Under the pieces are notes generated by a model. The model was not told the DNA's origin, searched no databases, and saw nothing but the letters and a program-made list of their open reading frames with translations. Source: Holdemanella hominis (GTDB lineage: Bacteria > Bacillota_I > Bacilli_A > Erysipelotrichales > Erysipelotrichaceae). Taken from it: a stretch of 42,409 nucleotides of DNA. Position 1 is the stretch's first letter; every line of letters begins with the position of its first letter. Positions 39,312 through 42,409 of the stretch are shown here, in pieces. A program made the translations under genes and the position numbers. The stretch spans positions 1-42,409 of the forward strand of contig NZ_JACRWH010000014.1 of NCBI RefSeq assembly GCF_014306155.1, written 5' to 3'.

Positions 39312-40658
39312 TTATCTTAAGAAAAAGCGAATCAATTTCTCATTCAATTTTGTATAAGGCTGATAACGCATAGGTAAATCAATGATTCTTTTTTTATCCA
39401 CAATACTCTTTGTATGACTAAACGTATCAAAACCACGCTTTCCATGGTATGAACCCATCCCACTTTCGCCAACACCACCAAAGCCCATATTACTAGTAGC
39501 TAAATGAATCACAACATCGTTGATACAGCCACCGCCAAAGGATACTTCACTCGTTACTTTCTTAGATACTTCTTTATTATTTGTGAAAATATATAAAGCT
39601 AGTGGGCTAGGCATAGAATTGATTTTATTTATAACAACATCTAAATTTGAATATGTCAATATTGGCATAACAGGACCAAATATCTCTTCCTGCATAATAG
39701 GATCTGAAAAATCCACACGATCCAATACCGTTGGTTCAATTTGTAGATTATGATGTTTTCCACCATAGACAACCTTATCCATATCAATCAACCCTAAAAT
39801 CCTCTTATAGTGCTTTTCATTAATAATATGACCATAATCATCTAAGCTCGCATATTGACGCTTAATTTCAAATATCACGCATTCGATAAACTGGTCTTTT
39901 ATAGATTCGTGTACCAACATATAATCTGGAGCTACACAGGTTTGTCCACAATTCAAATATTTTCCAAACACAATTCTTCGTGCCGCCAATTTAATATCTG
40001 CATCTTTATCTACGATACAAGGACTTTTCCCTCCCAATTCTAGAGTGACTGGCGTTAAATATTGACTCGCCTTATTCATCACAATTTTTCCTACACGTTT
40101 TGATCCTGTATAGAAAATATAGTCAAATTTTGAATCCAATAATTTAGAACTCACTTCACTATCTCCAAGTACACAAGCCACATATTCTGGATCGAAATAT
40201 TCTTCAATCATATCTTTGATTACTTGTGATGTGTATGGACTAAATTCACTAGGTTTTAATACCACCGTATTTCCAGCTGCAAGTGCATCAATCAAGGGGT
40301 CAATAGAAAGTAAAAAAGGATAATTCCAAGGACTAATAATTAACACCACACCATAAGGACTCGGCTTTTCAAAACTACGCGACAAAAATTGAGACAATGG
40401 TGTATATACATTCCTTTCTTTAGCAAACTTACGAATGTGTTTTACCATATAAGTCAATTCGCTTAAAGCTAACCCAACTTCGCACATATAAGTTTCAAAA
40501 TTTGATTTTCCGACATCCATTTTAATAGCTTCATTAATTCTGTCTTCATAAGCTAAAATCGCCTTTTTTAAAGTTTTTAAGGCATTTATTCTAAAATTAA
40601 TATCTAGAGTTTTATGTTGCTTATAAAATTCTCTTTGTTTTAAAACGATTGGATCCAT
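39312..40658 (-). CDS. Aldehyde dehydrogenase, class 3 type
   Basis: A 448-residue NAD(P)-dependent aldehyde dehydrogenase of the ALDH3 type, which oxidises medium- or long-chain or aromatic aldehydes to acids. It shows ISPWNYPFLLSIDPL, the FYTGSKRVGK cofactor loop, the catalytic VTLELGGKSP glutamate and the catalytic Cys in YLNCGQTCVAPDY, with EEIFGPVMP later. The C-terminal RFFLR is a hydrophobic tail with positive charge that could touch membranes. GGAGG lies 8 bases before the ATG. It starts two bases after the broken alcohol dehydrogenase, so the two formed an alcohol-to-acid pair. Confidence 0.92.
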   Translation of the reverse strand: MDPIVLKQREFYKQHKTLDINFRINALKTLKKAILAYEDRINEAIKMDVGKSNFETYMCEVGLALSELTYMVKHIRKFAKERNVYTPLSQFLSRSFEKPSPYGVVLIISPWNYPFLLSIDPLIDALAAGNTVVLKPSEFSPYTSQVIKDMIEEYFDPEYVACVLGDSEVSSKLLDSKFDYIFYTGSKRVGKIVMNKASQYLTPVTLELGGKSPCIVDKDADIKLAARRIVFGKYLNCGQTCVAPDYMLVHESIKDQFIECVIFEIKRQYASLDDYGHIINEKHYKRILGLIDMDKVVYGGKHHNLQIEPTVLDRVDFSDPIMQEEIFGPVMPILTYSNLDVVINKINSMPSPLALYIFTNNKEVSKKVTSEVSFGGGCINDVVIHLATSNMGFGGVGESGMGSYHGKRGFDTFSHTKSIVDKKRIIDLPMRYQPYTKLNEKLIRFFLR

Positions 40659-40660
40659 AC

Positions 40661-41902
40661 TTAATCCTCCACTACAAAATCATACACTTTTTCTAACTCT
40701 TTTACACCCCATAAAACTGGAACTGGATATAATGGATTGGCTTCATGATCTGCGTAAATAGCCAATTTGTGTATATCCGATTTTTTAATTCACTAAATGT
40801 AGATGAGATGCCAAAATACTTTTTCATTAAAGTGATTTGTTCAATAAAACGCTCAGCCCCAACCTTATAGGAATCATTCGCATTACAGATGCCACAATAC
40901 AGAGCCATTTCATAGAGCTTCTTATACACACTTTCTCCATATTCTTTCAATACAACATCAAGTAATGTTGCGTTAGCTAGTCCATGCGCAATATTATATT
41001 TTCCACCTAATGGATGAGCAATCGCATGCACATATCCTACATAGGATACTGTAAAGGCATGCCCAGCATAGTAGGCAGCATCGAGCATATTGCTTCTAGC
41101 TTCTAAATCATTTCCGTCTTCATACACCTTATATATTCTCAAAAATTAGTTTTGTAGCCTTTAACGCATATGCACGCGTCTTCTTTGTAGTCGAATCACC
41201 AATATAAGCCTCAATCGCATGGGTTAAAGCATCCATACCAGTACATGCCGTAATAAATGGAGGCAAGGATAAAGTGGGTTTTGGATCTAAAACGGCATAA
41301 TCAGGAATCAAATTAAAATCATTGATCGCATATTTATGACGTGTTTTTGAATCTACAATGACAGCCGCAAAAGTTGTTTCACTTCCTGTTCTAGCTATGG
41401 CAAGTACACAAATCAACAATGGAAGTTTCTTCCATATCTTTAAAATTCCCTCCATCTTTGATAGTGGTTTCTTAGGACGAGCAAGTCTAGCACCAACGGC
41501 CTTAGCACAATCCATACTGGATCCTCCACCAAAACCAATTAAAGCTTGACAATTAGAAGATAAATATAAGTTTTTTGCTTCCTCTACATTATCACTTGTA
41601 GGATTTGCGACCGTCTTATCATAAATGACATATGAAATAGAATGATGATCTAAGTGTTCACACATACGATTTAATATCCCTAATTGATGCACAGTAAAAT
41701 CAGTAATAACCATCACTTTAGATATATGATTATCCATGCAAATATAAGAAATTAAAGATGTACTCTTTAATATTTCAGGAGTTCGATAAGGTAAAATAGG
41801 AATCACTAGTTTAAAACAACTCTGAAAAATTCGACAATATATTTTCTTGAATGTATACGCAAAGCGCCACCATTTAGTTAACTTTGTATACTTTATATTC
41901 AT
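40661..41902 (-). pseudogene. Iron-containing alcohol dehydrogenase with two frameshifts
   Basis: Three successive frames make one group III Fe-ADH of about 413 residues. Frame 1 (41902 to about 41130) has IGFGGGSSMDCAKAVGAR, PDYAVLDPKPTL and TGMDALTHAIEAY with metal ligands. Frame 2 (about 41140 to 40780) has AAYYAGHAFTVSYVGYVHAIAHPLGGKYNIAHGLANA with the remaining iron ligands. Frame 3 (to the TAA at 40661) gives ADHEANPLYPVPVLWGVKEL. The first shift is repaired by one more TA at 41130-41136, the second by one more A in the six-A run (T on plus) at 40781-40786. The conserved PTxAGTGSE stretch is eroded to LAIARTGSE, supporting real decay rather than only read errors. Confidence 0.88.
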
Positions 41903-41921
41903 TTGTTCACTTTTTCAACTA

Positions 41922-41950
41922 TAAAAAATATGGACACGTTCATGTCCATA
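41922..41950 (-). terminator. Terminator of the Rpn-family gene
   Basis: TATGGACA (41929-41936) and TGTCCATA (41943-41950) form a perfect 8-bp stem, followed by TTTTTTATAG on the minus strand. Confidence 0.88.
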
Positions 41951-41953
41951 CCT

Positions 41954-42409
41954 TTATGCTTTCATCAACAGCCTTTCAATCGACTCTTCACTTACTGAGA
42001 AGATGGATGCGATACTTGAAATACTGAATCCTTTGTCTACCATTGTTTGATACATTTCAAGTTCTTTTTTCTCACTGCCTTGTTCGATTCCTTGTTCAAT
42101 ACCTCGTTCGATTCCTTGTTCGATTCCTTTTCTTATCCCTTCAGCTTCCCATTCCTTTGACTTTACTTCCAGCCATCTCTTTTCAGCTTCACACATTTCA
42201 ATCTCCTCCTTTTCCTCTAATTCTTCTAAATCCAACCATTCTACATCCGTTAATGTCTTGACGACTTTTAACACACTGCTTTTCACAAGCCCAAAATGAT
42301 TACTCGTTCCTTCATAAATAGACTGATCATAAATACTTCGACATATATAGAATAGATTATACACATCTTCTTCATTAAAATTATATGAAGTATTTCCTGT
42401 GATTTCAAT
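41954..42409 (-). CDS. C-terminal part of an Rpn/PD-(D/E)XK transposase-family protein
   Basis: The minus frame is open to the window edge, so only the last ~151 residues are present. The fragment has a YNLFYICRSIYDQSIYEG helix, an acidic middle (WLDLEELEEKEEIEM), and an EGIRKGIEQGIERGIEQGIEQ repeat that ends in a helix-turn-helix-like DKGFSISSIASIFSVSEESIERLL. This tail is typical of Rpn / PDDEXK-family recombination-promoting nucleases in Firmicutes. The N-terminal nuclease core lies outside the window, so activity cannot be judged. A GTG at 42362-42364 is unlikely to be the start. Confidence 0.8.
   Translation of the reverse strand: MEITGNTSYNFNEEDVYNLFYICRSIYDQSIYEGTSNHFGLVKSSVLKVVKTLTDVEWLDLEELEEKEEIEMCEAEKRWLEVKSKEWEAEGIRKGIEQGIERGIEQGIEQGSEKKELEMYQTMVDKGFSISSIASIFSVSEESIERLLMKA
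42078..42125 (-). repeat. Four tandem 12-base units encoding GIE(Q/R) repeats
   Basis: Four in-frame 12-base units (42078, 42090, 42102, 42114) vary at a few sites and encode the Gly-Ile-Glu-Gln/Arg repeats of the Rpn-family tail. The unit length is a multiple of three, so slippage changes the protein length without breaking the frame. Confidence 0.85.

Noticed and set aside
42078..42125. CRISPR-like short repeat array
   Set aside because: The 12-base units have no spacers and are in frame within a protein-coding tail.

Overview
The window is low-GC Firmicutes DNA. Ribosomal-protein leaders, strong AGGAGG ribosome-binding sites, a CcpA-like cre site and the gene content suggest an anaerobic gut member near Erysipelotrichaceae. 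That assignment is an inference from overall protein character; no rRNA gene is present to test it.

Layout. (1) 190-8025: translation genes, all on the minus strand. They are rplK-rplA, rplJ-rplL (with an L10 leader) and rpsL-rpsG-fusA-tuf, each unit with its own promoter and structured leader. A plus-strand HAD phosphatase sits where rpoB-rpoC usually lie. (2) 8008-9080: a decayed merR-lipoprotein pair. (3) 9214-15565: a choline-kinase-like gene with a possible leaderless start, then a purine-riboswitch-controlled NCS2 permease followed by a three-subunit molybdenum hydroxylase and a MocA-like cytidylyltransferase. This reads as a purine uptake and oxidation module. (4) 15584-16619: a dead IS1182-type element whose end supplies the stop codon of a nucleotidyltransferase gene. 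(5) 17594-20767: DegV, a tRNA-Glu, an NSS transporter and a LOG protein. (6) 20769-25807: a sugar-phosphate locus (mannitol-type PTS EIICBA, DeoR regulator, sorbose-1-phosphate-reductase-like enzyme) divergent from a 1-phosphofructokinase, with repeated operator-like sites between them. (7) 25814-30616: an mglBAC galactose-type ABC operon under a cre-overlapped promoter. (8) 30825-35206: a second identical tRNA-Glu, MATE, ROK kinase, GntR, phosphoesterase and a lipoprotein. (9) 35236-42409: an aminotransferase beside a broken ABC ATPase, a DUF711/ACT pair, an aldehyde dehydrogenase, a broken alcohol dehydrogenase and the C-terminus of an Rpn/PD-(D/E)XK transposase-family protein.

Main discoveries. 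The mgl operon is unusual in two ways. The binding protein MglB appears to be a natural circular permutant: its sequence begins at the position equivalent to about residue 84 of E. coli MglB and ends with the segment equivalent to residues 4-79, and all but one of the sugar-contacting positions I could map are identical. The permease MglC carries an extra N-terminal charged coiled-coil domain of about 220 residues.

A second theme is gene decay. Five loci are broken (merR, a lipoprotein, the IS1182 transposase, an ABC ATPase and an alcohol dehydrogenase) by nonsense codons, deletions and short-repeat slippage. Two of the frameshifts are the apparent loss of one TA unit in nearly the same AATATAT context.
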